Assembly: GCA_030068075.1 (NCBI GenBank)
Contig: CM057842.1
Coordinates: forward strand, 41,378,659 to 41,442,658
DNA: 64,000 bases
Source of the DNA: Paguma larvata
Taxonomy: Eukaryota; Chordata; Mammalia; Carnivora; Viverridae
Direction: 5' to 3'
The translations under genes were made by a program, and so were the position numbers. Under the pieces are notes generated by a model. The model saw only the letters and a program-made list of their open reading frames with translations. It ran no database searches and was not told the DNA's origin. Numbering within the stretch: the first letter of the stretch is position 1; each line of letters opens with the position of its first letter. Positions 11,740-22,476 of this stretch are shown piece by piece.

Positions 11740-12205
11740 GCAAATTTAATTGAAGAGGACAGATCAGCATGAGAGAAGACAAAGTTTATTCACTTAGGTA
11801 CACCTCTCAGGGAGAACACAAAATTTAACTCAAAGAAGCAGGCTGAATTTGGGGCTTTTAATACCAGCTTTAATAAGGGGAGAGGGTTAGGATTTCAGGA
11901 GAAAATAAATGCCAGAGAATGACAGAGAAATATACAGGGCGAGCTCATGGAAGGTAGTTTTGTTTTAATAAGGTCTGTTTATGCAACGTCTCTTTGCCGG
12001 TGACAGGAATCACTCTCTACCTTGGTATCGGAATTCTTCCTTAAGGGAGGGTTTACTTATGACAGTTGAATTCTAGAAGTCGCTGCTTTTAGGCAGATAA
12101 GGGGAGTGCACAGAAGCCTCTTTCTGTATCTGTCGAATCTCTAATGCCTTTAGCTCAAAATAATCCTTATACCATCGTGACATATTTTGGACCCTTTCAA
12201 GAAAA
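11740..12205 (-). repeat. Old LTR (ERV-like), antisense
   Basis: The reverse complement has an AATAAA signal inside gtgaataaactttgtcttct (plus strand about 11783-11802). A distinctive end, tttagctcaaaataatcctt followed by 'gtgacatattttgg', is shared with the element at 39195-39750, where it reads 'cttcagctcaaaataatccac...gtgacacattctgg'. The two are relatives of one old mammalian LTR family that I cannot name. Limits are approximate. Confidence 0.5.
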
Positions 12206-12629
12206 AGCACACCCCATAAAGTGGAAAATCAAAGCAAACTACGAGATAGTTCTAGGAAATAAATTTCTCTCTAAAGTATCCAAATAAAATGGTAGGGGCA
12301 TTTGAAGTCCCTAAGTTAATATAAGTAAGTTTTCACTTTATTTTTCACTTAAGCAGAGCCATGATATTGAAATTCAAAACTAGGCACACTCTGAATGTCT
12401 CCTCCCAGAAGATTAAACATTTCATAATAACTTTTTATCTCTAAATGAATCAATTAAATACTCAGTACAATCTGTGCTTTGTTAAATATAGAATTTGGTA
12501 AATTTGTTACCCAGTTTAGTAGAGCTGAACTCTTAGAAAAGAAAGGGGTCTTTGTTGGTATGTAGCAACATCTGTACAATAAATTAGAACCTCAGAATAC
12601 AGGGGCTAATAGATATCTTAGTAAGGTTC
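12206..12629. other. Unique AT-rich DNA
   Basis: Nothing recognised. Confidence 0.5.
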
Positions 12630-12752
12630 CTATCCGAACCTTGGCCTTACAAGTAGAAGAAAACAGAAGCCCAGAGCAGTTAACTGGTTTGCCCAAGGTC
12701 ACTTAGGTAGTTAGTGACTTAACAGGGATTTGAACCCTGGGTCAGATCCTTT
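12630..12752 (-). repeat. MIR SINE, antisense
   Basis: 'cagaagcccagagcagttaactggtttgcccaaggtcactta' then 'gggatttgaaccctgggtcagatcc' matches antisense MIR (aactgaggcccagagaggttaag...tgcccaaggtcacac...gggattcgaaccc...). The tRNA-derived B-box complement 'tttgaacc' is preserved. Confidence 0.8.
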
Positions 12753-13002
12753 GAAGTATTTGGAAAGAGAAGAATGCAGTGACTTATAGATTAATTAATT
12801 GATGTGTTCTCCTTGGGTTAATATAGGAAAGCCCGAGATATTGAGAAAATGCCAAATTATTTAGACCTAATTAAATACAGGGAGAAATTAGAAAATGAGG
12901 CTTAAGATAGAATTTTAATAATTTCAGGTCAATATCTTGATTCAGTGTACCCTATGTGTTCCCCTATCACAGAATAGTCGTTCTCTCTATTTATTATATT
13001 AC

Positions 13003-13411
13003 ACATTGAATTGTGCCCCACCACTACAATTTAGACATTGAAGTCCTAACCTCCTTATCTCAGAATATGAGGTTATTTGGAAATTAGATTCTTTTCAGAG
13101 GTAAACAATTTAAAGGGGGGTTATCAAGGTGGACCCTAATCCAATATGACTACTGCCTTTATAAAATGGGGAAATTTGGATACAGACATATATAGAAGGA
13201 AGGCAATTTAATGTGACATGGAGGAAAAACAACCAACTACCAGCCAAGGAGAAGGGCTTGAAAAAGGTCATTCCCTCCCATCCTCAGAAAGAACAAGGTT
13301 GGTGACACCCTGACCTTGGACTTCTATCCTCCAGAACTGCGAGAAAATAAGTCCCTGTTGTTTAAGCCAGTTTGAGGTGCTTTGTTAAAGCAGCTTCAGA
13401 AACCTAATACG
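13003..13411 (+). mobile_element. MLT1 solo LTR (ERVL-MaLR)
   Basis: Nearly full-length MLT1-type LTR. It starts 'attgaattgtgcccca' and runs through 'ttgaagtcctaacct', 'tatgaggttatttgg', 'ggtggaccctaatccaatatgact', 'gacaccctgaccttggacttct' and 'ccagaactgcgagaaaataagt', ending 'gaaacctaatac'. MaLR LTRs are non-coding relics of ERVL-related retrotransposons. No internal region is present. Confidence 0.88.
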
Positions 13412-13421
13412 TGTTACTTAC

Positions 13422-13487
13422 TGTGAGATCAAGACCTGAGCTGAAATCAAGAGTTGGACACTTAACTGACTGAGCCACCCAGGTCCC
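13422..13487 (-). mobile_element. SINEC head fragment, antisense
   Basis: Only the tRNA-derived head remains: 'gatcaagacctgagctgaaatcaagagttggacacttaactg' then actgagccacccaggtcccc. The CT-rich middle and A-tail expected on the left are missing, so the copy is truncated or partly deleted next to the MLT1 end. Confidence 0.85.
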
Positions 13488-13745
13488 CAAAAGGTTTCTT
13501 TTAAATGAAGGAAGAGGGGAGAGGGCGTTATGTAAAGCTGTTAAAGAAATTGTAGGTAAGTTTTATTTTGAAAGCACTGGTGTTTGTTTCAGAGCATAGA
13601 ATGATTTGGTGTGGGAGGGGAGCAGGGCTGCTTGGGCACAAGGATTGACGTGACGAAGCTACATTAGAGATGAATAACGGGCATGTATTTATGGTGATGA
13701 TCAAACATGAAGAAATGTAGGAGACAGGAGCTGAAACATGATAAC

Positions 13746-14692
13746 ATGAGGAAATGTGAGGCAAACTGAGGGCAAAATACAGACTGGCACCCCCATCCCC
13801 CAGGTGGAATATATGTGATATTCCTCAGACACTCCTGGCTACGCAAGAACAAAGGAAGGGGTTTAAGTGCTTGCCATGGTAATGTAGGCGACTAAGGCAC
13901 ATGAAAAGTTAAATTCCCTTACTGCCTACAGACCAGTGACAAGTCCTTGAAATAGACAGAGTGACCTCTCTCTAGAAGCCCAGCTGCCTGGATGATAACA
14001 CTTTGCTAGGGACAAAAGAGAACCTTAGCTTGACCTTATCCCAACCTTGAGAATCTGTAAATCTCCTTCCTTTATCTCAACTGCCCCAAGATATATGCTA
14101 GCAATCATACTCCAAGCTTATGACCCCCCGATATACATCCGAAGGGTCTCATGACTGAGGTTTTATTAAACAGTAATAAATGGCATTTCCCTAGCAACAG
14201 CTAGCCCCTCAAGGTCCTGGAAACCTTGCTTCCAAAATTCCTTACAGACTTACTCTATCCCTGACTCTCTCCCAACCTGAGGTTATTTAATGAGTTACCC
14301 GTCATGACCCCAGGGCAGCTCTTCCTGCCTTCAGGACCCGTCCCCATGCTTTAATGAAATCACCTTTTTGGGGGTGCTGGGTGGCTCAGTTGGTTAGGTG
14401 TTCGACTTCAACTCAGGTCACGCTCTCACAGTTGGTGAGTTAAAGCCCCGTGACCGGCTCTGTGCTGACAGCTTAGATCCTGAAACTTGCTTTGTATTCT
14501 GTGTCTCTGTCTCTGTCTCCTCCTCCCCTGCTTGTGTTCTGTCTGTAGGTCTTTCGAAAAAATAAATAAACACAAAAAAGTAATTAAAAAACATAAAATA
14601 GCCTTTTTGCACCGAAGATGTCTTCAAGAATTCTTTCTTGGCCGTCTGCTCTGCACCCCAAAAACCACCCACTGCCCCCCCAAACTTCATCA
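13746..14692 (+). mobile_element. ERV1-like solo LTR split by a SINE
   Basis: Candidate LTR starting near tgaggaaatgtgaggc and ending ccccaaacttcatca. The 3' part reads 'catgctttaatgaaatcacctttttgcac' and then 'aagaattctttcttgg'. This is the R/U5 style of gammaretrovirus-related (ERV1) LTRs, which often read ctttaataaa...tttgcacc. Flanks ATAAC(A) at 13741 and ATAAC(T) at 14693 hint at a duplication, though the exact ends are uncertain. A SINE (14370-14595) sits between the polyadenylation region and U5. There is no internal gag/pol/env sequence. Confidence 0.5.
14370..14595 (+). mobile_element. SINEC inserted in an LTR
   Basis: Head gggggtgctgggtggctcag, 'aactcaggtcacgctctcac', CT-rich part, tail 'aaaaaataaataaacac' followed by a longer A-rich tail. 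Target-site duplication AAATCACCTTTTT (14357-14369) and AAATAGCCTTTTT (14596-14608) with two mismatches. The duplicated sequence is LTR sequence, so the SINE is the later arrival. Confidence 0.92.
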
Positions 14693-14834
14693 ATAACTAC
14701 CTCCTGCAGAGAACTATGTAATTTAGTAAATAAACATCTTAATTTATTTCATTACATCAGTACTCAAAATAGTTTTGAGATAGATTACGATTATTTTTCT
14801 TGATGTTGTTGCTGTGGTGTTTTTTTTTTTCTTA

Positions 14835-14935
14835 TTCTGCAGATAAAGCTCAAAGAAGTTAAGGGGTTTGTCCAAAATTACATAGCTTCTATCTTGTGAA
14901 CCAAGAATAGTGACTTGTTTGCAGAGGTCTGGGAG
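14835..14935 (-). repeat. MIR SINE, antisense, diverged
   Basis: 'cagataaagctcaaagaagttaaggggtttgtccaaaattacatagc' parallels antisense MIR (cagatgaggaaactgaggc...aagtgacttgcccaaggtcacacagc). The distal half is decayed. Confidence 0.5.
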
Positions 14936-14939
14936 CAGC

Positions 14940-17329
14940 CTATGATGTAGAATGGCACCAAACTAATGGATCTCCCTGAATACTGAAGTTACAATTTAGT
15001 TTTCTTTAGTCATCTCTATAATCGAAGTCCCATGACTAATCATGGCATGCTAGATACCCACGCATTCTGAGGCTGTTTTTTTTTTTTTCTTTTATGGACT
15101 ACATTCCCTGTGCCCAGTAAGAGAGCTAATAAACCTGAGTTTAGTCCAGTGCTCTGATAATTTTTATCAGCTCTTTAGCTAACTCAAGTACTGTCTGCCA
15201 AATATTTCTGGTTAACAGCTCTACTTCATGAACATTCTCCAGCACATGCAACTCTTGTCTCTAGAGATTAATTGCCAACCTTTTATGTCCAGCTGACTCT
15301 CAGTTGACATTTAACATCTTGGATTTATAGATTTCCTGGTATGTTTTTGGACTGTTTGCTTTGGATAGAGTCCCCGAGTATTTGAAATTGATTTCTCCAA
15401 GGACGGGTCTATATAAGTGAGGAGCTTATCGCATCATTTTGCTTCAGACTTTTCTCAGAGAACGTGGTTTATTATAGTCTCGGAAACTCCTGGGATGTTT
15501 CTCTGAGTCTGAATGTGACTGAAGGTACCGGTTAAAATCATGACTGCATTGTGTTGAGTGTTAAAATACACTCACTCTTACCTTCTCATTCTATAGACAC
15601 TTGTATATTATGTATAACAATATTAGAGGAACCTGCTGACAAGGAGCCCCGTTCCCCATTTACAGAGTCAGAGGTATCTTATGAACCTTCCTCTTCTCAC
15701 TGTCAGCCTTATACAGCTTACGTATATTGTACATACATATTAAGTATGTATCAAAATAAGTTACATATGAAATACATATCAAGAGAAAATTCGATAACAT
15801 GATTCATTGACTTGAAAGTACACTATCGTAGCTCTTTATTTAGTATTTCAGTGCCCATGTATACTTCAGGTAAAGTGCTGTACTGGCTGTTGAGAAGTTA
15901 AGTTTTGTGACCTAATTATCTGAATTGTATCCTAGTTGTAATGTTTTCATTTCAAATGATAGAAGCCTTTCACACTTCGTCGAGATGAGCATACCTCAAT
16001 CCCAGAATGTTTCTGCACTACATAGGACGTCCACTCTAACAGGAATCAGGAAATAGTTTTCTTTACCTTGCCTCTTCCTCTGCGTCTGACTACAAACAAC
16101 CTTTTATTTAACTCTGACCCTAGGCTGTTAAACTCTCAAGCCAGCCGAAATGGTGACATGCTTTTAACAACAGCTTGAGTTCTCTGGGAAAGATTTATCT
16201 CAGGAACACTGCAGGGGGGAAAGGGTAAATCCTAACTGTTTTGTTTCTAAGTGCAGGGAGCCTGAACCGTATTATTATTTAGATACCAGCATTTCTGAAC
16301 TGACCCTGAGTGAAAGAGTCAACTACATCATTTCTATGGGATTTTATAACACAGTGGCAATTTTTAGAGGTGAAAGTTTGAGGAGATTGTTCTTTTTTCT
16401 CTTGGAAGATGGGCAAGAATAGGGTGAGACATTGCTGTATTTGCACAGCAAGATATCTTTAGTGAATCTCTTCTCTATTCCTCAGCTAAAGACATTTTCA
16501 CTTTTTCTCTACAGCAGAACCATCACAGTTAAGCTATCATGCTAAGCCCTCAACCTTTTCCCAGCAAATACGGAAGGCAATAAAATAGAGGTCAGATGAA
16601 CCAGAAATTCCATTTAGGAAACAGTTAGAAAACTCTATCTGTTAATGAGCATGCTGTGTAGTTCACTCTTGCCCCCTCCCCTTTTTTGTCTTCCTCAAAA
16701 TAGAATCTAAATAATAAAGCCATCATATCTAGTTAATAGTTGTGCCTTTAGGCGAACTGTAACATAAAGTCTCTCGCCGAGGAGAAATGTCATATGACAA
16801 GCTTCCCTTGGTTTACAAGGACTCGAGGTGAAGTAGATTCTTCTTCTGTTATGGTTTTAAAATATTTACCTCAGAAGTTGTCAAATCAGCCTGGCATGGT
16901 CCTTGTTACAAGTAAATAGGTTCCTTCTGTCAAGGCACTAGCAATCAGCTTTCTCAGGGATGAGGTGCTGATATCCCAAGGCCTGCCTTCTTCCCAATTG
17001 AATTTATCTATTTGTGTATCTGTACACTTAGGCAGACAATGTAATACATCTATTTATCGCCACCACCAGTGTATCCGTCTAAAGCGGTATCCAAAGGCAT
17101 GTGTTCTCATAAAGTGAGAGAGGCACATTAGTCTGCTTTGATGCAGCAGTCACAGGCTTTATCTTGTGAGTTATCTGAAGATAAGGGCTTGATTGTTGTC
17201 AGACACCACAGAGTCATTACTGTGTGACTGCCTGGGGAATGACAAGTCACCTGGGTAAAACTCCCAGCTGCAAGAAAGTGACAGAAGGAGGGGCCTTGAT
17301 TCTCTCTTAATTGTAAAGTAAACTGCTTT
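14940..17329. other. Repeat-poor unique block
   Basis: About 2.4 kb without any SINE, L1 or LTR that I recognise, in a window where SINEs arrive on average every 2 kb. It holds no convincing open frame. T-runs lie near 15076-15090. A depleted block like this may be chance, or may contain conserved non-coding sequence. Confidence 0.45.
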
Positions 17330-17440
17330 CCATCAGACTAGGAGTTCCTTGCGGTCCATGATCGGGAATTTATTTGTCATTATATTCCCGATTAAAAAAA
17401 AAAAAAACAAGCAGAACATAGTATGTGATAAATGTATATG
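17330..17440 (+). repeat. L2 3' end interrupted by an A-run
   Basis: 'gactaggagttccttgcggtccatgat' and 'tatattcccg', then after a run of 14 A 'gaacatagtatgtgataaatgtat', follow the L2 terminus (gactgtaagctccttgagggcagggat...tatccccag...gcacatagtaggtgctcaataaatgt). An imperfect hairpin, atcgggaat/attcccgat, lies at 17361-17369 and 17384-17392. Confidence 0.5.
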
Positions 17441-17625
17441 AGCAAGTAGATGCATGCGTGGGCAGATGGCTAGGTAGATGCATGCAGCGAGGCATGGATG
17501 AATAGGTAAATACATGCACGGGTGCATGGATGGATGGATGGGCAGGTGCATGCAGCGATGCTTGGATAAATAGGTAAATGCATGCACGATGCATGGATGG
17601 ATGCATGGATGCATGAGTGGATGAG
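17441..17625. repeat. Minisatellite of ATGC/GGATG motifs, 68-bp period
   Basis: Short tetramers (GATG, ATGC, TAGG) are organised into two longer units that both start gcatgcagcga, at 17480 and 17548 (period 68 bp). Each contains 'ggat(g/a)aataggtaaat(a/g)catgcac'. Part of a third unit follows. The tract sits where an L2 tail (TGAATGAATGA) would end. Minus-strand open frames of 78-93 codons rich in His-Pro are translations of the repeat and are not genes. Confidence 0.85.
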
Positions 17626-17709
17626 CTGCCCCACTTCCTTCCAGAGCTTTCTGAAAAATGTAGTGTGCTAGGTTTTTACAAATGCATGACTTTTAAGTAA
17701 CCTCCCATC

Positions 17710-18016
17710 TGAGCTGTGCCTATCTCTCTGACTTCTTGTGACCCCCGTCTCCTTACCCACCAGGTTCTAGTTACACTGGGCTTCTTTCTGTGGGAACACT
17801 TCCCAAGCTGCCCCCCTGGCCTCATAGGCTTTTCTTCATTATCTTCACGCCTCTGCTTGGTACCTAATACTCCCTGTATCTTACATGTTCTGTCATTAGA
17901 AATGCTTCCTCTAACATCTCAGTCTGAAACAGCAACCCGATCACCCTCCAGCACGGCTCCATTTCAGTTGTGTCCTTAGCATCTGTTATTCTTCTATGTG
18001 TCTGTTTGATGGTTTT

Positions 18017-18056
<40 letters not shown>

Positions 18057-18180
18057 CCTTTATTTACCTTTCTCTTCCCACTAAAATCTGTTTCATGGGC
18101 ATTTCCTAGCTTATTTAGGACTTTCTTGTCTGTGTAAGTATTCAGTTATCTGTTGAGTGACTGACTTACAGAGCGACTGA
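17710..18180 (+). repeat. L2 LINE 3' region
   Basis: Sense L2 terminal sequence. It reads 'cctatctctctgacttctt', 'caggttctagttacactgggcttct', 'atttacctttctcttcccactaaaatctgtttcatgggca', and 'gttatctgttgagtgactgact' in place of the (tgaatgaa) end. A TG repeat has expanded inside it. An 87-codon plus frame at 17716-17979 is not an L2 ORF2 remnant that I can confirm. Confidence 0.72.
18021..18053. repeat. (TG)16 microsatellite
   Basis: About 16 uninterrupted TG units within the L2 relic, likely length-polymorphic. Confidence 0.95.
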
Positions 18181-18319
18181 CTGGCAACAAAATCAAATGA
18201 TTTCCCATAATTTTAATTACTAGAACTTCTGTTTATAATACATGCTGTAGTATGTTTAGAATAATGTTAGTTATACAATTTAGACATATACAGCCTTTAA
18301 AAGGATTAAATTTCCTATT

Positions 18320-18550
18320 AAAAAAAAACTCTTTAACCTTTCTTTAAAATGTATATTTATTTATTTTGAAAGAGAGAGAACATGAGCAGGGCAGGGACAG
18401 AGAGAGAGGGAGAAAGAGAATCCCAAGCAGACTCCCTGCTCAGTGTTCAGGACAAAGCCCAGTACAGGGCTCGATCCTACACCTGTAAGATCATGACCTG
18501 AGCTGAAGTCAGAAGTCAGGCTCTTAACTGACTGAGCCACCCAGGTCCCC
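18320..18550 (-). mobile_element. SINEC, antisense
   Basis: Tail complement 'atttatttattttgaaagagagag', GA-rich part, 'caagcagactccctgctcagtg', B-box complement 'gggctcgatcc', head complement ctgagccacccaggtcccc. A 13-bp target-site duplication, TAAATTTC(C/A)TATT, lies at 18307-18319 and 18551-18563 with one mismatch. Confidence 0.93.
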
Positions 18551-18819
18551 TAAATTTCATATTTTTAAAAAAGTGATTATGTCTACCTGTTTATCTACAA
18601 GTCTTGGAAATATATCAAAGGATTAAAGAAGAACTGTTACTTCCTCAGATTCTTTTAGAATGAAGTGAGATACACACGTACATACACACGCCTGTATTTC
18701 AGGAATTTATTAGTTCAGACTAGTGAAGGACATGCATTGTTGCACACAGATCATTTTTGTACCTATTCTTTATAATGCTTTAGATTTGTGAAAATTTTTC
18801 AAAAGAAGGATGGATATCT

Positions 18820-18965
18820 TCTAGTGTAGTGATTCTTATTGTGGAATATGGTTTTCTAGGCAGTATTTGGGATTTGGTTTAACGAGTTGGTTATTACAAT
18901 GACTGGGAATACTAATGGCGTTTGGTAGCCAGCATTGATTGCTACAAATCACAATGCATGGAAAA
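18820..18965 (+). mobile_element. Probable short hAT-type DNA transposon relic
   Basis: 'tagtgattctta' followed by 'gcagtatttggga', 'ggttattacaatgactgggaatactaatggcgtttggtagccagc' and 'tacaaatcacaatgcatgg' resembles the mammalian hAT relic family with 'tttggttgtcacaactggggg...ctactggcat'. I cannot give its name. Diverged. Confidence 0.42.
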
Positions 18966-19308
18966 AGCTTACAGAATGAAAGAGCTTTTCGTATGTCACC
19001 TAACTTTCAAAAATCTGTTCATAACCACTTGAGCCTTTATATAATTCTGTTTCACTTTTAAACACAAAGTATTTTGCATTCAGTCCTGCCAATTAGACTC
19101 TAGCACCAAGTGCTAAGCTCTGGGATGGGGACTGTATGACTTATTATATGTTACTCTTCTTCTTCTGGAAATGTATTAAAATTCAGTTATGAAGGCTGCC
19201 TTTGACAATATCAGATGAGGCCGATGAAAAATGACCACAATGTGAGGTCCTTTCAAGGACGGTTATCTTTCCTAGCCACGTACCTTTCTGAATTCCTGGA
19301 ACTCTGTC

Positions 19309-19324
19309 AAAAAAAAAAAAAAAA
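19309..19324. repeat. A-run of 16
   Basis: Mononucleotide tract directly left of the element described next. It does not form that element's tail in the expected orientation. Confidence 0.85.
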
Positions 19325-19325
19325 T

Positions 19326-19660
19326 TCAGACCTAGGTAAAGAGAGATTTTATTCAAAAGGACTGTTGCAATAGGAGGAGGAGGATTATTGCATTAGAGAG
19401 AATACTTTGATCGTAAGATATGCAAGTCTCAGATATCAGGCTGAATGGCTCTTCTTTCATAAGGAGGAGTAAAGCTAGAAGAAGCTGGAAGAGGGGGAGT
19501 GGGGTGAGAAGGTGGTGTGATAGAGCCCTTAATCAGAGAACGTCTCCCTGGAGGGCTGTGGATTTGGGGGAGGTACCTTTAAGGAGGATTTGTTCCCTGT
19601 TCTCATGCCCACTTAAATGCAAGAGTGAGTCAAAGTCCAGGGCCCTGTGAGTGGCAGAGA
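19326..19660 (-). repeat. Possible LTR fragment, antisense
   Basis: The plus strand reads 'gtaaagagagattttattcaaaagg', which gives an AATAAA signal on the minus strand (19347-19353). A G-rich body follows (gctggaagagggggagtggg, 'ggagggctgtggatttgggggaggt'). The polyadenylation signal near the start of a compact, relatively GC-rich block is typical of antisense LTRs. I cannot name a family. Confidence 0.35.
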
Positions 19661-20665
19661 GAATCATGACTAAGGTTTGGTCCAGTCACTTTCACAGATT
19701 TTTTTTTTCTCCAGATTGGCAAAATTATATCTTCTCAAGAAATCAAAACAATTTTCTTTCCTTGTAATTTCACTGAGGATTGTTTGCCATTTGGATTTGA
19801 AATCACATCACTAATACGTAAACAGCCAGTGCAACTGTTCGTCTGCATTTCTGGCTACAAAATTCATGGTAATTCTGGGGGATTAGTTGCAAACAGGTGG
19901 CTGTTATATTTTGATGTCTCATGTAGTCATACTAATACATTTACATGGTGAAAAATATATTATTTCATCAATTTATTTCCTTTTGTTTCTTCATCATATC
20001 ATTATATAACTTCTCCATTTTCCTAGATCATGTGTAGAGATAGGTGATACTGTCTATCAACTTAATTTTAGGATAATAAAGGAGGCATGATGAAATATTT
20101 TTTTTTATCTCTAAAAGGGCTGAAGGTCCTAGAATTGAGAACCACTCTTCTACCAGATTATTATTTATGGTTAATGATTCTGAAACTGATAGAAGTTAAG
20201 AAATTGGCCAAGAGCTACAGAGAATATTGATACAATTACACACATACATGCTCTCAAATTGTTAAACATTTTTAGTATGACAAATGTGGGGCTAGGAATA
20301 TGGATGCATAAAACAGCCTGTATTCTCTGTAATAGAAAAACATGTTCACAAATAAATGGTAGCGATGAAATAAAAGGTGATTAGCTGACCAAACAAAAAT
20401 TTCTGGAAAATGTCATTTTGATAAGTACACTAATAAAGTCTCCCTACTTTCTTGGAGACTGGCTATATTTGGGACACAGGGGTAAGTGGAAAGAAATTCT
20501 CTGAGGTTCTATTTCTTGATCAGTAAAACGAGGGTAAAAATGTGTACCTAATGGCATGGTGGGACTTCGACAGGTAAGTGACGTGATCCAAGATTCACAT
20601 TCTTATAAAGTACCCGAGGATCTGATTTGAATGTCGATGTGACGCAGTAGATCTCAGTGGGACTT
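19661..20665. other. Unique AT-rich DNA
   Basis: No gene or clear repeat. Near 20135-20150 'attgagaaccactcttct' resembles the terminal inverted repeat of MER5-type hAT elements, but the rest of such an element is not visible. Confidence 0.5.
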
Positions 20666-20680
20666 GAGACTCTGCATTTT

Positions 20681-20891
20681 TTTAAACTTTTATTTATTTT
20701 TGAGAGACATAGAGACAGAGCATGAACAGGGGAAGGACAAAGAGAGAGAGAGGGAGATACAGAATCTGAAGCAGGCTCCAGGCTCTGAATCATCAGCACA
20801 GAGTCCAACGCGGGGCTCGAACTCATGAACCATGAGATCGTGACCTGAGCTGAAGGCGGCCGCTTAACCGACTGAGCCACCCAGGCGCCCC
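20681..20891 (-). mobile_element. SINEC, antisense
   Basis: Full-length: tail complement 'aaacttttatttatttttgagaga', GA-rich part, 'agcaggctccaggctctgaatc', 'gcggggctcgaactcatgaacc', head complement ccgactgagccacccaggcg. Perfect 15-bp target-site duplication GAGACTCTGCATTTT at 20666-20680 and 20892-20906. Confidence 0.97.
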
Positions 20892-20906
20892 GAGACTCTG
20901 CATTTT

Positions 20907-21089
20907 AACAACAGCTCTAGTAGTTGTCGGGAATACTGTTTGAGATCACTTTACGTGGCCAGGATGTAAGTCCCCTGGTACATCAGAAGGGAGTCAGTTC
21001 TGGTCGTGTCTCTCTCCCGCCCCTCCCCCCGCCAAAGCTCTTTTGGAAGCCCGTAATAGGAAGCACTAGTCTTGTTTTACTGGGAACTC
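20907..21089. other. Unique DNA before the solo LTR
   Basis: Short flank with a C-rich tract near 21015-21035. No feature seen. Confidence 0.5.
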
Positions 21090-21095
21090 AGTTGC

Positions 21096-21916
21096 TGCTG
21101 GGGTTCTTGTTCCGGTGAATCTAGGGGTCCACGAAGGACGGACAGTCAGGCGAAATGAAGTGAGAGAGCCACGAGAAAGGTGTAGTCTGATGACCAAGCA
21201 GGCAGCCCTGGCAATTCTGGCATCTCTGCCCTGCTGGTCTCAGTGTCTTTATTTTTGAAGGTAGTGAGTGACATTACATCAGTGACAAGGCATTCTTAAC
21301 AACCTACATTGTTGCCTCAAGACCTGTTAGTTATCTATAAGTAGATTAGGAGTCATTCTATCCATAATCATAAGGGCTCATGTCTATTTATTCTTTTATG
21401 GTAGCTTTTGTAAGAATGAAGGTCCTAAGTCTCTTTACAGGTTCTCCTATCAGTCTGTTAATGAAATACTGAGAGAAGCTTTACAGAGATGTGCCTTGAG
21501 GTTTTATGGTGGGGCTGAAGGGCTGATTAACACAATGCTGTACCTGCAGGGAAAATCTAGTTTGGTTCAAGGAGTCTTGGGGCCTAACGTCTGCTAATTT
21601 TTAGCCAACTCATAACTGCTATTCTATATGATCAATTTGTGTAACCTATCCCCAAGAGGCAACTTTGAGGTTACCTCTGGCCAGGTTATTCTCATTCAGA
21701 TTTTATCCATCAAGACCAGGTCCCCTTTTCCATATGCCATAAACCCAAAGAGCGTTATATCCCTAGGGCCAATGAGAACAGGTCAAGAAATCCAGGCCTG
21801 AAAGATTATTTAGAAGGAGGTAAGATTAGGCGCCAGTTTGGCTGGCAGGAGCTTTGCTTCAACCTTTTCCACACGGGGAGGGGTCTCAACCTGCGAGCCC
21901 AAAATGGCTCCCAACA
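21096..21916 (-). mobile_element. Solo LTR, class II-like endogenous retrovirus
   Basis: On the minus strand the element starts TGTTGGGAGCC (plus end 21916) and ends CCCCAGCA (plus start 21096), with TG...CA termini, 821 bp. A perfect 6-bp target-site duplication, AGTTGC, flanks it at 21090-21095 and 21917-21922. A polyadenylation signal AATAAA on the minus strand (21248-21253) lies about 155 bp from the 3' end, which suits R/U5. A 6-bp duplication and the TGTTGGGAGCC start are typical of class II (betaretrovirus/IAP-related) elements. There is no gag, pol or env, so this is a recombined solo LTR. A related, more decayed copy lies at 43718-44402. Confidence 0.82.
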
Positions 21917-21922
21917 AGTTGC

Positions 21923-22476
21923 TTTCTGTGTTTTTAAATCACTGCTATTTCACTCAGGTGGGCATTTTTGAAAGAAGGAAAGTGATAATATGTAGATTTG
22001 GGGGTTAATAGGAATTAAATAGGAATAAAATTTTGAATATACTTCTTTCTCCCTCCCATAATCCAAACTTAATGTACTTCATGTTACTTCCCCCAGATTC
22101 CAAGCTGCCCCACTGCATGAACAGAGCTGGTAGAGAAAGGGTGGGGAGGTACTGTTCTTATGTTATTCTGCAATAGCATCCCTATTTACTACAAAATATA
22201 TATCCATTTATGTAAGACAGCCTCACATTTCTAACTCATTTTGCAAAAACAGTTTTGCCATTCCTCAACCATGAGCTGAAAGAGTACATGTTTTTTTTTT
22301 TCAATGAGAAGAAATGATAAAATGAAGCACAAAACAATTCTGTTAGCCTCATAATCCCATAGATGCCTCTTCAGTGGATCTTACAGGAATGATAAACAGT
22401 TTTTTTAAAGAAATCCAATTCTAGAATATCTTGTATTTTTCAGTTTCACCAACAGATGACACTAGCGATTTCTTTA

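Noticed and set aside
17333..17614. His/Pro/Met-rich 93-codon frame
   Set aside because: It is the translation of the ATGC/GGATG minisatellite.
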